From CAZVEV01 sp964625865 (GTDB lineage Bacteria > Planctomycetota > Phycisphaerae > SM23-33), in contig CAZVEV010000221.1 of the NCBI GenBank assembly GCA_964625865.1, forward strand, positions 1-10,337: 10,337 nucleotides of DNA, in the 5' to 3' direction. The position numbers were made by a program, and so were the translations under genes. The notes below the pieces were generated by a model that was given only the letters and a program-made list of their open reading frames with translations, made no database searches and was not told the DNA's origin. Below, piece after piece: positions 1 through 6,113 of this stretch. Every line of letters starts with the position of its first letter. The first letter of the stretch is position 1.

Positions 1-1
1 G

Positions 2-100
2 AAGAAGGTCGCCAAGAAGAAGGCCGCCCCGAAGAAGAAGGTCGCCAAGAAGAAGGCCGCCCCGAAGAAGAGGGTCGCCAAGAAGAAGGCGCCCGCGAAG
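2..100 (+). repeat. 33-bp tandem repeat, three copies, coding
   Basis: Three consecutive 33-bp units at 2-34, 35-67 and 68-100. The first two are identical and the third differs at a few positions. The unit is a multiple of three and encodes KKVAKKKAAPK, so copy-number change would alter tail length without breaking the frame. Confidence 0.9.
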
Positions 101-133
101 AAGAAGGCCCCGGCCAAGAGGAAGAAGAGATAG
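2..133 (+). CDS. Histone H1-like lysine/alanine-rich protein, C-terminal end (partial)
   Basis: Only the last 43 codons are present, ending in TAG at 131-133; the start lies left of the window. Every residue is Lys, Arg, Ala, Pro or Val, in an 11-residue repeat KKVAKKKAAPK. Two units are identical at DNA level (33 bp each, 2-34 and 35-67), a third (68-100) is slightly diverged, and a fourth (101-130) is degenerate and Arg-richer. Such tails occur on bacterial histone H1-like proteins and on HU-type proteins with lysine-rich extensions, where they bind DNA non-specifically and help compact the nucleoid. The N-terminal domain is out of view, so whether this is a free-standing H1-like protein, a tailed HU or another nucleic-acid-binding protein cannot be decided. 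A terminator-like hairpin follows 60 bp downstream. Confidence 0.75.
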   Translation, partial: KKVAKKKAAPKKKVAKKKAAPKKRVAKKKAPAKKKAPAKRKKR

Positions 134-190
134 CTGCCGGATCGCGTCTGGCAGTCGCTGCGGCGGAAGTCCATCGCGGCGTGACGGAAC

Positions 191-237
191 GAAGGCGGCA
201 GGTGTTGGGCTCTCTCAATGCCTGCCGCCGTCTTCTT
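191..237 (+). terminator. Rho-independent terminator after the H1-like gene
   Basis: A perfect 9-bp GC-rich stem pairs 194-202 with 221-229 (GGCGGCAGG/CCTGCCGCC). The loop can pair further (TTGGG with CTCAA, one G-T wobble). A T-rich stretch (TCTTCTT, 231-237) follows directly. It lies between the H1-like stop and the parA promoter, as expected for separating the two transcripts. Confidence 0.7.
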
Positions 238-243
238 GCGCCC

Positions 244-271
244 TTGAGTTCGCCGCACGGCACGATATAAT
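244..271 (+). promoter_or_regulatory. Candidate sigma-70-type promoter of parA
   Basis: TTGAGT at 244-249 and a perfect TATAAT at 266-271 are separated by 16 bp. The -10 box overlaps the ATG at 270, so transcription from it would begin near 277-279. That would exclude ATG 270 as start and point to GTG 279, possibly as a leaderless message. The call rests on sequence match alone. Confidence 0.5.
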
Positions 272-1688
272 GCCCACCGTGAAGGTCATCGCAGTTATCA
301 ACCAGAAGGGCGGTGTGGGCAAGACGACCACGGTCGTGAATCTCGGCGCTGCCCTGGCGGCGCGGGGACACGATGTGTGTCTCGTCGATCTCGACGCCCA
401 GTCTCAGTTGACGCTTCATCTCGACGTCGAGGTCGCGCCCGGGCGAAAGACCATCTACGACGTGATGACCCACGGGGCGGAACTGGGCGAGGCCGTCGTT
501 GACATCCGTGAGCACCTGGCGGTCGTGCCGTCCGAGGTGGACCTGGCGGCGGCGGAGATGGAGTTGGTGGGCACGGTCGGCAGGGAGCAGGTGCTCGCCG
601 ACCGCCTGGCCAAGCTGGACCGTTCCTTCGAGTTTGTCCTGCTGGACTGTCCGCCCAGTCTGGGCCTGCTCACGCTCAACGCGCTGGCCGCCGCCGACGA
701 ACTGCTCATCCCGCTCCAGGCGCACTTCTTCGGCCTGCAGGGCCTCAGCAGACTGTTCGAGACCGTTTCCCTGGTCCGCCAGCGGATCAATCCGTCCCTG
801 CGCGTCGGCGGCGTGGTGTTCTGCATGTTCGAGCGTCAGACGCGACTGGCGGGCGAGGTCGTCGCGGACCTTGCCGACTTCCTGTCGTCGGCCCGTGACA
901 CCGACGCGCCGTGGGCCAAGGCGAAGATCTTCCAGAACGCCATCCGTCGGAATGTCAAATTGGCCGAGTGTCCATCGTATGGGCGGACCATATTCGAGTA
1001 CGAACCGAGATCGCACGGCGCGGAAGATTACGGCGCGCTGGCCGATGAGTTTCTCGCCTGTTTCGCGCCGGAGGCCAACGTGCCCCAACCGCAAGCCGCG
1101 CCTGTCTCGGCCCCCGCCGAGGCCCGGTCTGAGAGCGAATCGATCGAGGCCGAACCCGCCGAGATCCCGCCGGCCGATTCCCCTCCAACCGAGGCCGAAC
1201 TGCTCGATGTTGAGCCCGTCGAGACCACGGCGGCTGAGACCATCCCGACCGAGTCCGAACAGGTCGACGTCGAGCCAGTCCACACTGAGCCTGTCGGAGT
1301 TCCGCCCGTCGGGGCCGCAGCACCCGTACCGGCGGCGCCGACGCTCGCAGCGCCTGACCCTCCCGCCGTGCCCGACCAGGTCGTCGCCGTGCCGTGTGAC
1401 GCCGGACCTCCTGCGCACGTCGTACCGGACGGCGCAGCCGCTGTGGCAACTCCTGCCGTGGACGCCGAGCCCGTCCCCGCCGTTGATGGTTCTCCCCCCG
1501 GGGCTGCTGACCCGACGTATCGTCCGGTCGAACCCGAGGAGGCCCCCATTGTGCAACCTGTCCCCGCGGCGGGCCATGGGCCTCCCGGCGGGGCGCCTAA
1601 GCCTGACGACCGACCGTCCGTTGCGCTCGCACCGCCGTCGTGGCCCGATCCGGCCCCGCCACAGCCGGAAGGCTCGCCGCCGTCATGA
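270..1688 (+). CDS. ParA/Soj-family ATPase with long Pro/Ala/Glu-rich C-terminal tail
   Basis: A deviant-Walker-A ATPase of the ParA/MinD superfamily, which positions chromosomes, plasmids or other cargo by ATP-dependent dimerisation on DNA. Residues 7-21 hold the Walker A motif with signature lysine (QKGGVGKTTT). Walker A' is DLDAQSQ at 40-46, and Walker B is FVLLDCPPS with Asp126. The segment RRNVKLAECPSYGRTI (226-241) matches the conserved C-terminal block of Soj-like proteins. The ATPase fold ends near residue 267; 268-472 is low-complexity, probably disordered, with a degenerate 20-residue repeat at 306-325 and 326-345. Usual ParA proteins are 250-300 residues, so this is clearly extended. 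No parB is visible. The start may instead be GTG 279 (MKVIAVINQ), since a TATAAT overlaps ATG 270 and neither has a clear ribosome site. Its stop overlaps the VanZ-like start (ATGA), implying translational coupling. The ATPase family is certain; the cargo is unknown. Confidence 0.9.
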   Translation: MPTVKVIAVINQKGGVGKTTTVVNLGAALAARGHDVCLVDLDAQSQLTLHLDVEVAPGRKTIYDVMTHGAELGEAVVDIREHLAVVPSEVDLAAAEMELVGTVGREQVLADRLAKLDRSFEFVLLDCPPSLGLLTLNALAAADELLIPLQAHFFGLQGLSRLFETVSLVRQRINPSLRVGGVVFCMFERQTRLAGEVVADLADFLSSARDTDAPWAKAKIFQNAIRRNVKLAECPSYGRTIFEYEPRSHGAEDYGALADEFLACFAPEANVPQPQAAPVSAPAEARSESESIEAEPAEIPPADSPPTEAELLDVEPVETTAAETIPTESEQVDVEPVHTEPVGVPPVGAAAPVPAAPTLAAPDPPAVPDQVVAVPCDAGPPAHVVPDGAAAVATPAVDAEPVPAVDGSPPGAADPTYRPVEPEEAPIVQPVPAAGHGPPGGAPKPDDRPSVALAPPSWPDPAPPQPEGSPPS

Positions 1689-2104
1689 CCGATCAGACCG
1701 CAGCATCACCGGGAGCGCCCCGGCGGACGGCCTTCGTGTGTGGGACGGTGTGGTTGTTGGCCTTCGTGACCACGCACATTCCCGCGCAGGCCCTGCCGCT
1801 GGATGCGCCGGGCGGGGACAAGGCTCTCCACCTGAACGGGTATCTCATCCTGACGGCCCTGTTCGTCGTGACGCTCAAGCGCTACGGAGTAGCACTGTGG
1901 CGGAGGGTGACGGTTGCTCTTGGGGTGATGGCCGTCTACGCGGCCTTTGACGAACTCACCCAGCCGCTGTTCAATCGAAGTACCTCCTTCGGCGACTGGG
2001 TGGCCGATCTGGTCGGCGCCGTAACGGCCGTGCTCGCCTGCGAAGCCGTCTTCCGCGCCAAGGCGCTCAAGGCGCCCGCCCCGGCTCCAGGCGACGAGGA
2101 GTGA
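1685..2104 (+). CDS. VanZ-like family small membrane protein
   Basis: A 139-residue predicted integral membrane protein. Hydrophobic segments lie at about 16-33, 50-65, 73-88 and 105-124. The VanZ-family signature is present: DKALH...Y (Asp45, Lys46, His49, Tyr53) after the first segment, and FDELTQPLFNRSTSFGD (88-104), with the acidic pair, Gln and the R-S-x-D pattern before the last segment. VanZ of Enterococcus gives low-level teicoplanin resistance. Most chromosomal relatives have no known function, and nothing here ties this one to resistance. I chose ATG 1685 because it overlaps the parA stop as ATGA, although an in-frame GTG exists at 1640. A weak GGAAGG lies 12 bp upstream, so translation probably depends on coupling to parA. 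The C-terminus is a short Ala/Pro/Glu tail. Confidence 0.82.
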   Translation: MTDQTAASPGAPRRTAFVCGTVWLLAFVTTHIPAQALPLDAPGGDKALHLNGYLILTALFVVTLKRYGVALWRRVTVALGVMAVYAAFDELTQPLFNRSTSFGDWVADLVGAVTAVLACEAVFRAKALKAPAPAPGDEE

Positions 2105-2260
2105 ACGGGGCGGGGCTTACCCGCGCGCGGTGCCGTGGGCTGTGGCGCAGCCACGACCACGTATCCTCGAATGAACACAGCGTGGTTGCTCCGCTGCGCT
2201 CCGCAGCCCACGGCACCCGCATGCTCGGCACCCGCGTGAACGGGGCGGGTCTTACTCGCC
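2101..2260. repeat. 24-bp direct repeats flanking an intergenic hairpin element
   Basis: A 24-bp sequence at 2101-2124 (beginning GTGAACGGGGCGGG) recurs at 2236-2259 with two mismatches. The left copy contains the VanZ-like stop and the right copy contains the trpE stop. The 111 bp between them is almost entirely a long imperfect hairpin. Such repeats could mark duplication around an inserted palindromic element, but no ORF or transposase is present. Confidence 0.75.
2129..2217. terminator. Long imperfect hairpin between convergent VanZ-like and trpE genes
   Basis: A 14-bp perfect stem pairs 2129-2142 with 2204-2217 (core GTGCCGTGGGCTG/CAGCCCACGGCAC). It continues through pairings GCGCAG/CTGCGC (2145-2150 with 2194-2199) and CCACG/CGTGG (2157-2161 with 2181-2185), closing on a loop at 2162-2180. 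It sits between two converging genes, so it could end transcription from both sides, but it lacks a U-tract on either strand. A REP-like repeat is equally possible. Confidence 0.5.
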
Positions 2261-3757
2261 GAGTCCTGCCTCGGCGACCTCGATGGCCCGCAGCAGCGCG
2301 CGGGCCTTGCTCAGCGTCTCGGCGTATTCCGTCTCGGGCACTGAGTCGGCCACAATGCCCGCACCGGCCTGGATGTAGGCCTTGCCGCCCGCGATCACCA
2401 TCGTCCGCAGGGCAATGCACGTGTCCATGTTGCCCGAGAAGTCCACGTAGCCGACCGCCCCCGCGTACGGTCCGCGGCGCGTGGGCTCGAATTCGTCGAT
2501 GATCTCCATCGCGCGGATCTTCGGCGCCCCGCTGACGGTGCCCACCGGCAGGGCCGCCCGCAGCGCATCGAACGCCGTCTTGCCCGCCGCCAGCGTGCCC
2601 TTGACGTCCGAGACGATATGCATCACGTGGCTGTACCGCTCGATGGTCATCACGTCGGACAGTTCGATGGTCGTCGGTTCGGCGACGATGCCCACGTCGT
2701 TGCGGGCCAGGTCCACCAGCATGATGTGCTCGGCGCGCTCCTTCGGGTCGGCCAGGAGTTCGGCCTCCAACTCGCGGTCCTCCTCGGGTGTCTTGCCCCG
2801 CCGCCGCGTGCCGGCCAGCGGACGATTCGTCACCACGCCGTCCTCGACGCGACAGAGAATCTCCGGACTGGAGCCCACCAGCGTGAGATCCGGCGTGTTC
2901 AGCAGGAACATGAACGGCGAGGGGTTCACCACGCGAAGGGCCCTGTAGATGTCGAAGGGCCTGGCGTCGGTCTCGACCATCAGCCGCTGCGACGGGACGA
3001 CCTGGAAGATGTCGCCCGCGCGGATGTACTCCTTGCATCCCTCCACGGCCGCCATGAACTGCTCACGCGTGAAGTTGCTGCTGTAAGGCTTCTGCGGCAG
3101 GCCCACGAGGTTGATCTCGGCCACGCTGTGACTGTCGCCGGCGCGGATCTGGGCGATCGTGCTCTCGACGGCCTTGGTGGCCTGCGAATAGGCCCCGCCC
3201 GGATCGTCCTCAACGTAGGCGTTGGCGACCACCTTGACGGTCTTCGAGACGTGGTCGAAGATCACCATCGTTCGATACAGGCCGAACGACATATCGGGCA
3301 GACCGCGGTCGTCGTCAGGGCCTGCGCCGAAGTCCTCGTAATAGCGCACCATGTCGTACGCCGCGTATCCCACCACGCCGCCGGTGAAACGCGGCAGGTT
3401 CGGCAGGTGAACGGGGTGGTGGCCTTCGAGCATGCCGGCCAGTTCTGCCAGCGGATCGCTGCTCGTGATCGTCTCTTCAGACTCGCCGCGACAGATCGTG
3501 ATCTGGTCGCCCCGGGCGGTAAACGTCGCTTCGGGATCGGCGGCGATGAAGGAGAACCGCGCGATGGTCTCCCCGCCGACGACGCTCTCGAGGAGAAAGG
3601 CGTTGGTCGCCCGCAGGCCGTCGGCCGGTTCGGCCAGACGCTGGTAGGCCAGCACGGGCGTCAGGGCGTCGGCAAGCAGTTCCCGATAGACGGGAATCGT
3701 GTTGCCTCTCTTGGCCAGTGCCAGGAAGTCTTCGAAGTTCGGATGGTAGTGTTTCAT
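2252..3757 (-). CDS. trpE: Anthranilate synthase component I
   Basis: The 501-residue synthase subunit that converts chorismate to anthranilate, the first committed step of tryptophan synthesis, using ammonia supplied by the TrpG glutaminase. The N-terminal LLES (55-58) is the tryptophan feedback-binding motif. The chorismate-binding domain follows: GDIFQVVPSQR (248-258), NPSPFMFLL (278-286), PLAGTRRR (313-320), HIMLVDLARNDVG (344-356), GTVSGAPKIRAMEIIDE (406-422) and QAGAGIVADSVPE (463-475). Alanine in PLAGT, where PabB has lysine, marks it as TrpE. The length is normal. AGGA lies 10 bp upstream of the ATG (3768-3771). It follows the ROK kinase on the same strand, with GC-rich hairpins in the gap. 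No trpG, trpD or trpC is in the window, so the pathway genes are probably dispersed. I see no Trp-codon leader peptide. Confidence 0.96.
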   Translation of the reverse strand: MKHYHPNFEDFLALAKRGNTIPVYRELLADALTPVLAYQRLAEPADGLRATNAFLLESVVGGETIARFSFIAADPEATFTARGDQITICRGESEETITSSDPLAELAGMLEGHHPVHLPNLPRFTGGVVGYAAYDMVRYYEDFGAGPDDDRGLPDMSFGLYRTMVIFDHVSKTVKVVANAYVEDDPGGAYSQATKAVESTIAQIRAGDSHSVAEINLVGLPQKPYSSNFTREQFMAAVEGCKEYIRAGDIFQVVPSQRLMVETDARPFDIYRALRVVNPSPFMFLLNTPDLTLVGSSPEILCRVEDGVVTNRPLAGTRRRGKTPEEDRELEAELLADPKERAEHIMLVDLARNDVGIVAEPTTIELSDVMTIERYSHVMHIVSDVKGTLAAGKTAFDALRAALPVGTVSGAPKIRAMEIIDEFEPTRRGPYAGAVGYVDFSGNMDTCIALRTMVIAGGKAYIQAGAGIVADSVPETEYAETLSKARALLRAIEVAEAGLGE

Positions 3758-3789
3758 TGATGCTCTATCCTGCGGCCATTGGCCGGCCG

Positions 3790-4812
3790 CTACGGCCGTC
3801 GCCGGACGACGCTCGTCCGGCCGGGGGCTACGTGCGTGCCTTCGGGCGAGTCGCTATCCCGTCGCGCGCCAGGCCACGCCGGCGGCGCCGATGGCCCCGC
3901 GTCGTTGCCCAGCGTGGAGATCGCCAGTTCGGTCGCCGGCTCGGTCAGTGTCCAGTGCATCGCGGCGTAGTGGGCCCGCAGGGGCACGAGCAGGTCGTCG
4001 CCCGCGTTGGTCATCCCGCCGGAAAAGACGATGCGGTCGGGGTCGAAGATCCGGCTTATCGTGATGCAGCCCTGGGCGAGATACCGCAGCGCCTCGTCCC
4101 AGACCTCGCCCGCCAGCGTGTCGCCGGCCCGGCGGGCGTCGTTGATGTCCTTGGCGTCGAGTTGGCCCTTGTCGGCCAGCACGGCGCGAAGCGAGGTCGC
4201 CTCGTCGCCCGACTCGATCCGCCGCGCCGCCCGCTGGGCCATGAACGTCGCCGAGCAGTACCGCTCGATGCACCCCTTCTGCCCGCAGCCACATAGCTCG
4301 CCGTCGGGCACGATGATGATGTGTCCCACCTCACCGCCCACGCCGTGCGAGCCGCGCAATATCCTGCCGTCCTGGATGATCCCGCTGCCCAGCCCCGTTC
4401 CAAGCGTCAGCAGGACCATAGTCGCATCGCCCCGCCCGGCGCCGCAGATGTACTCGCCGTAGGCGGCGGCGTTGGCGTCGTTCTCCAGCGCGGTCGGCAG
4501 GGATAGCTCAGCGGATATCAGATCGCGGATCGGCACGTTGTCCATGCCCGGGATGTTCGGCAGGGACAGGATGACGCCGGTCTCGGTATCCAGCGGTCCG
4601 GGCGAGCCGATGCCCACCCCGGCGATATCGTCATGCGAAAGTCCGTTGCGTGACATGGCCTCCCGTGCCCCGACGGCCATCTGCTCCACTACGCCTTCTC
4701 TGCTGTCGGGAGTGGGCAACTGGAAGACCTCGGTGGCCGCGTAGTCCTCGTCAATCGTGACGAACTTGATGAACGTGCCGCCCAGGTCGATTCCGATGCA
4801 TGATTTCGCCAT
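3790..4812 (-). CDS. ROK-family sugar kinase (glucokinase-like), apparent 1-nt frameshift near the C-terminus
   Basis: An ATP-dependent sugar kinase of the ROK family, phosphorylating glucose or an N-acetylhexosamine in the cytoplasm. Phosphate-binding loop: GIDLGGTFIKF (7-17). Catalytic motif: LENDANAAAYGE with Asp112. Next come GTGLGSGII (138-146), then GGEVGH (His164) and the zinc motif CGCGQKGCIE (Cys174, Cys176, Cys181). There is no N-terminal helix-turn-helix, so it is a kinase, not a ROK repressor. After LGNDAG (about residue 304) the open frame ends in a Pro/Arg-rich tail that does not resemble ROK proteins. The next frame reads AIGAAGVAWRATG and stops at 3854, which is the expected ending. 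One base appears lost in the CCCC run at 3895-3898, so the intended gene is probably 3854-4812. AGGAAAGAGG (4819-4828) precedes the ATG. Substrate is not assignable. Confidence 0.88.
   Translation of the reverse strand: MAKSCIGIDLGGTFIKFVTIDEDYAATEVFQLPTPDSREGVVEQMAVGAREAMSRNGLSHDDIAGVGIGSPGPLDTETGVILSLPNIPGMDNVPIRDLISAELSLPTALENDANAAAYGEYICGAGRGDATMVLLTLGTGLGSGIIQDGRILRGSHGVGGEVGHIIIVPDGELCGCGQKGCIERYCSATFMAQRAARRIESGDEATSLRAVLADKGQLDAKDINDARRAGDTLAGEVWDEALRYLAQGCITISRIFDPDRIVFSGGMTNAGDDLLVPLRAHYAAMHWTLTEPATELAISTLGNDAGPSAPPAWPGARRDSDSPEGTHVAPGRTSVVRRRP
3801..3821 (-). terminator. GC-rich hairpin between ROK kinase and trpE
   Basis: A perfect 9-bp stem pairs 3801-3809 with 3813-3821 (GCCGGACGA/TCGTCCGGC), with a CGC triloop. 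More GGCC-based hairpins overlap it at 3772-3796, so several alternative folds exist in the trpE leader. There is no U-tract, so it may be a weak terminator, an attenuating structure or a processing site. Its position suits a true ROK stop at 3854 better than one at 3790. Confidence 0.4.
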
Positions 4813-4818
4813 AGGTAA

Positions 4819-4864
4819 CCTCTTTCCTGGTCGGTATTGTCTGCGCCGTCAGGGCGGATGTCAA
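4819..4864 (-). promoter_or_regulatory. Promoter and ribosome-binding site of the ROK kinase
   Basis: Read on the minus strand: TTGACA (4864-4859, perfect -35), a 17-bp spacer and GACAAT (4841-4836). Then comes AGGAAAGAGG (4828-4819), a good Shine-Dalgarno sequence 6 bp before the ATG. The implied leader is very short, about 15-20 nt. The -35 box lies inside the palindrome at 4857-4871. Confidence 0.65.
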
Positions 4865-4880
4865 AGACATCGCGTGTCTT
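4857..4880. promoter_or_regulatory. Two overlapping palindromes, candidate operator between divergent promoters
   Basis: GATGTC-AAA-GACATC (4857-4871) and AAGACA-TCGCG-TGTCTT (4864-4880) are both perfect 6-bp inverted repeats sharing the GACA half-site. The first covers the -35 box of the leftward ROK promoter. The second touches the -35 box of the rightward CpaF-like promoter. A protein bound here could control both genes. No regulator gene is visible nearby. Confidence 0.45.
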
Positions 4881-4907
4881 GCATTCGGTCAGGTGCGGCG
4901 TGATAAT
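4879..4907 (+). promoter_or_regulatory. Promoter of the CpaF-like ATPase gene
   Basis: TTGCAT at 4879-4884 and GATAAT at 4902-4907 are separated by 17 bp. Transcription would start near 4914, about 28 nt before ATG 4942, leaving room for the GGAG ribosome site at 4932-4935. This supports ATG 4942 over in-frame upstream starts at 4837 and 4858, which lie upstream of this promoter. Confidence 0.55.
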
Positions 4908-4941
4908 CGTTCGCGTTCCGCTACGCGCCCTGGAGCGACAG

Positions 4942-6042
4942 ATGTTCTACGACCATCCTGCGTTCAAACCCATTCGACAGTACCTGACCGACCCGGAGAT
5001 CAGCGAGATCATGATCAACGGTCCGTCGCAGATCTTCGTTGAGCGCCAGGGGCGGATGGAACTGACGGGGTGGCGGTTCGACGACGCGCAGCAGTTGAAC
5101 TTCCTGATCGAGCAACTGCTCAAGCCGACCGGCCGCACGGTCTCGCCGTCGGCGCCCTACGTCGACTTCCGCCTGCCCGACGGTTCGCGAGCCAACGTCA
5201 CGATCCCGCCGATTACACTGAACGGTGCAACGGTGACGATCCGCAAAGCCCTCAAGAGCCTGACGGGGATCGAGGACCTGCTCCGGATGGGCACGCTGTC
5301 GTCGCGGATGGCGCACCTGCTGGCGGCGGGTATCCAGGGGCGACTGAACATCCTGTTCTCGGGGGCCACCGGCACGGGAAAGACGACGACGCTGGGCATC
5401 CTCAGCGCGTACATCCCGGAAACCGAGCGGATCATCACCATCGAGGACACCGCCGAACTGACCCTGCGCCAGCGACACGTCGTCCGCATGGAGTGCCGCC
5501 GCGCCAACCTCGAAGGGCGAGGCGAGGTCACGATGGGCGACCTGGTGGTCAACTCACTGCGGATGAGGCCCACGCGGATCATCATCGGCGAGGTCCGCGG
5601 CGCCGAGGCCGTCGATATGCTCCAGGCCATCCTGACCGGACACGACGGATGCCTCGCCGTCATCCACGCCTCCTCGCCCGTCGACGCGATGTCGCGGCTG
5701 GAGATGATGTCGCTGTCGCGCGGGCTGCAACTGCCCCTCTGGGCTATCCACAAGCAGGTGGCCTCGGCGATCGACCTGGTGGTGCAGCACGACTTTCGCC
5801 CGGACGGCAGCCGGAAGATCACGCACGTGACGGAGATCTGCGGCGTCCAGGACGATCACGTAATCCTCCGCGACCTGTTCACCTACGAGCCCTTGGGCGC
5901 CGACGCTGACGGGCGCGAGAACGGCCAATGGACCAGCCCCGGCGGCGAGCCGCTGCTGCTTGAGAAATGTGCCTCCCGCGGCGTGACCGTTCCCCCCGAG
6001 GTCTACGCCGCCGGCGCCGAGCCCAGCACGACCCGGGCCTGA
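4942..6042 (+). CDS. CpaF/TadA-type secretion ATPase (type II/IV secretion ATPase family)
   Basis: A hexameric cytoplasmic ATPase of the VirB11/CpaF family; relatives power Flp/Tad pilus assembly or type II/IV secretion. The 366-residue protein opens with the CpaF-type N-terminal block LTDPEISEIMINGPSQIFVE (15-34). Walker A is GATGTGKTT (141-149). An acidic box, IITIEDTAEL, spans 164-173; Walker B is RIIIGEVRGAE (212-222); the His box is AVIHASS (239-245). The core is therefore intact. After about residue 315 the C-terminus is a short acidic and Pro/Ala-rich extension that I do not recognise. ATG 4942 is chosen because GGAG lies 6 bp upstream and a promoter ends at 4907. No prepilin, TadB/C platform, secretin or prepilin peptidase gene is in the window, so its machine is either elsewhere or unconventional. 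It is transcribed divergently from the ROK kinase. Confidence 0.9.
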   Translation: MFYDHPAFKPIRQYLTDPEISEIMINGPSQIFVERQGRMELTGWRFDDAQQLNFLIEQLLKPTGRTVSPSAPYVDFRLPDGSRANVTIPPITLNGATVTIRKALKSLTGIEDLLRMGTLSSRMAHLLAAGIQGRLNILFSGATGTGKTTTLGILSAYIPETERIITIEDTAELTLRQRHVVRMECRRANLEGRGEVTMGDLVVNSLRMRPTRIIIGEVRGAEAVDMLQAILTGHDGCLAVIHASSPVDAMSRLEMMSLSRGLQLPLWAIHKQVASAIDLVVQHDFRPDGSRKITHVTEICGVQDDHVILRDLFTYEPLGADADGRENGQWTSPGGEPLLLEKCASRGVTVPPEVYAAGAEPSTTRA

Positions 6043-6091
6043 CGCAACAGTTCACTGACATGCGGTATCGTCGCAGCGGAACAGGCAAACG

Positions 6092-6113
6092 CCCACGGGT
6101 CCCATCCCGTGGG
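6092..6113 (+). terminator. Hairpin downstream of the CpaF-like gene
   Basis: A perfect 8-bp stem, CCCACGGG (6092-6099) with CCCGTGGG (6106-6113), and a 6-nt loop, 50 bp after the stop codon. There is no U-tract. It may help end the transcript or may simply be one copy of the repeated hairpin. Confidence 0.4.

Noticed and set aside
1685..2104. Glycopeptide resistance determinant
   Set aside because: The protein is VanZ-like by motif, but no vanHAX-type genes or other resistance context is present, and most VanZ-family members have no link to resistance.
2125..2235. Insertion sequence or MITE between the 24-bp repeats
   Set aside because: No transposase or recognised terminal sequence. The direct repeats are long and imperfect for a target duplication, so it is reported only as a repeat with unknown origin.
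2618..3760. Long plus-strand open frame opposite trpE
   Set aside because: It mirrors trpE in a GC-rich genome, gives a His/Val/Arg-rich product without family features, and trpE on the other strand is unambiguous. The same applies to the frame at 7383-8525 opposite pabB and those opposite the CpaF-like gene.
4837..4941. Upstream starts (TTG 4837, ATG 4858) for the CpaF-like protein
   Set aside because: They lie in or before both promoters and the operator-like palindromes, whereas ATG 4942 has GGAG at the right distance and begins the conserved family region.
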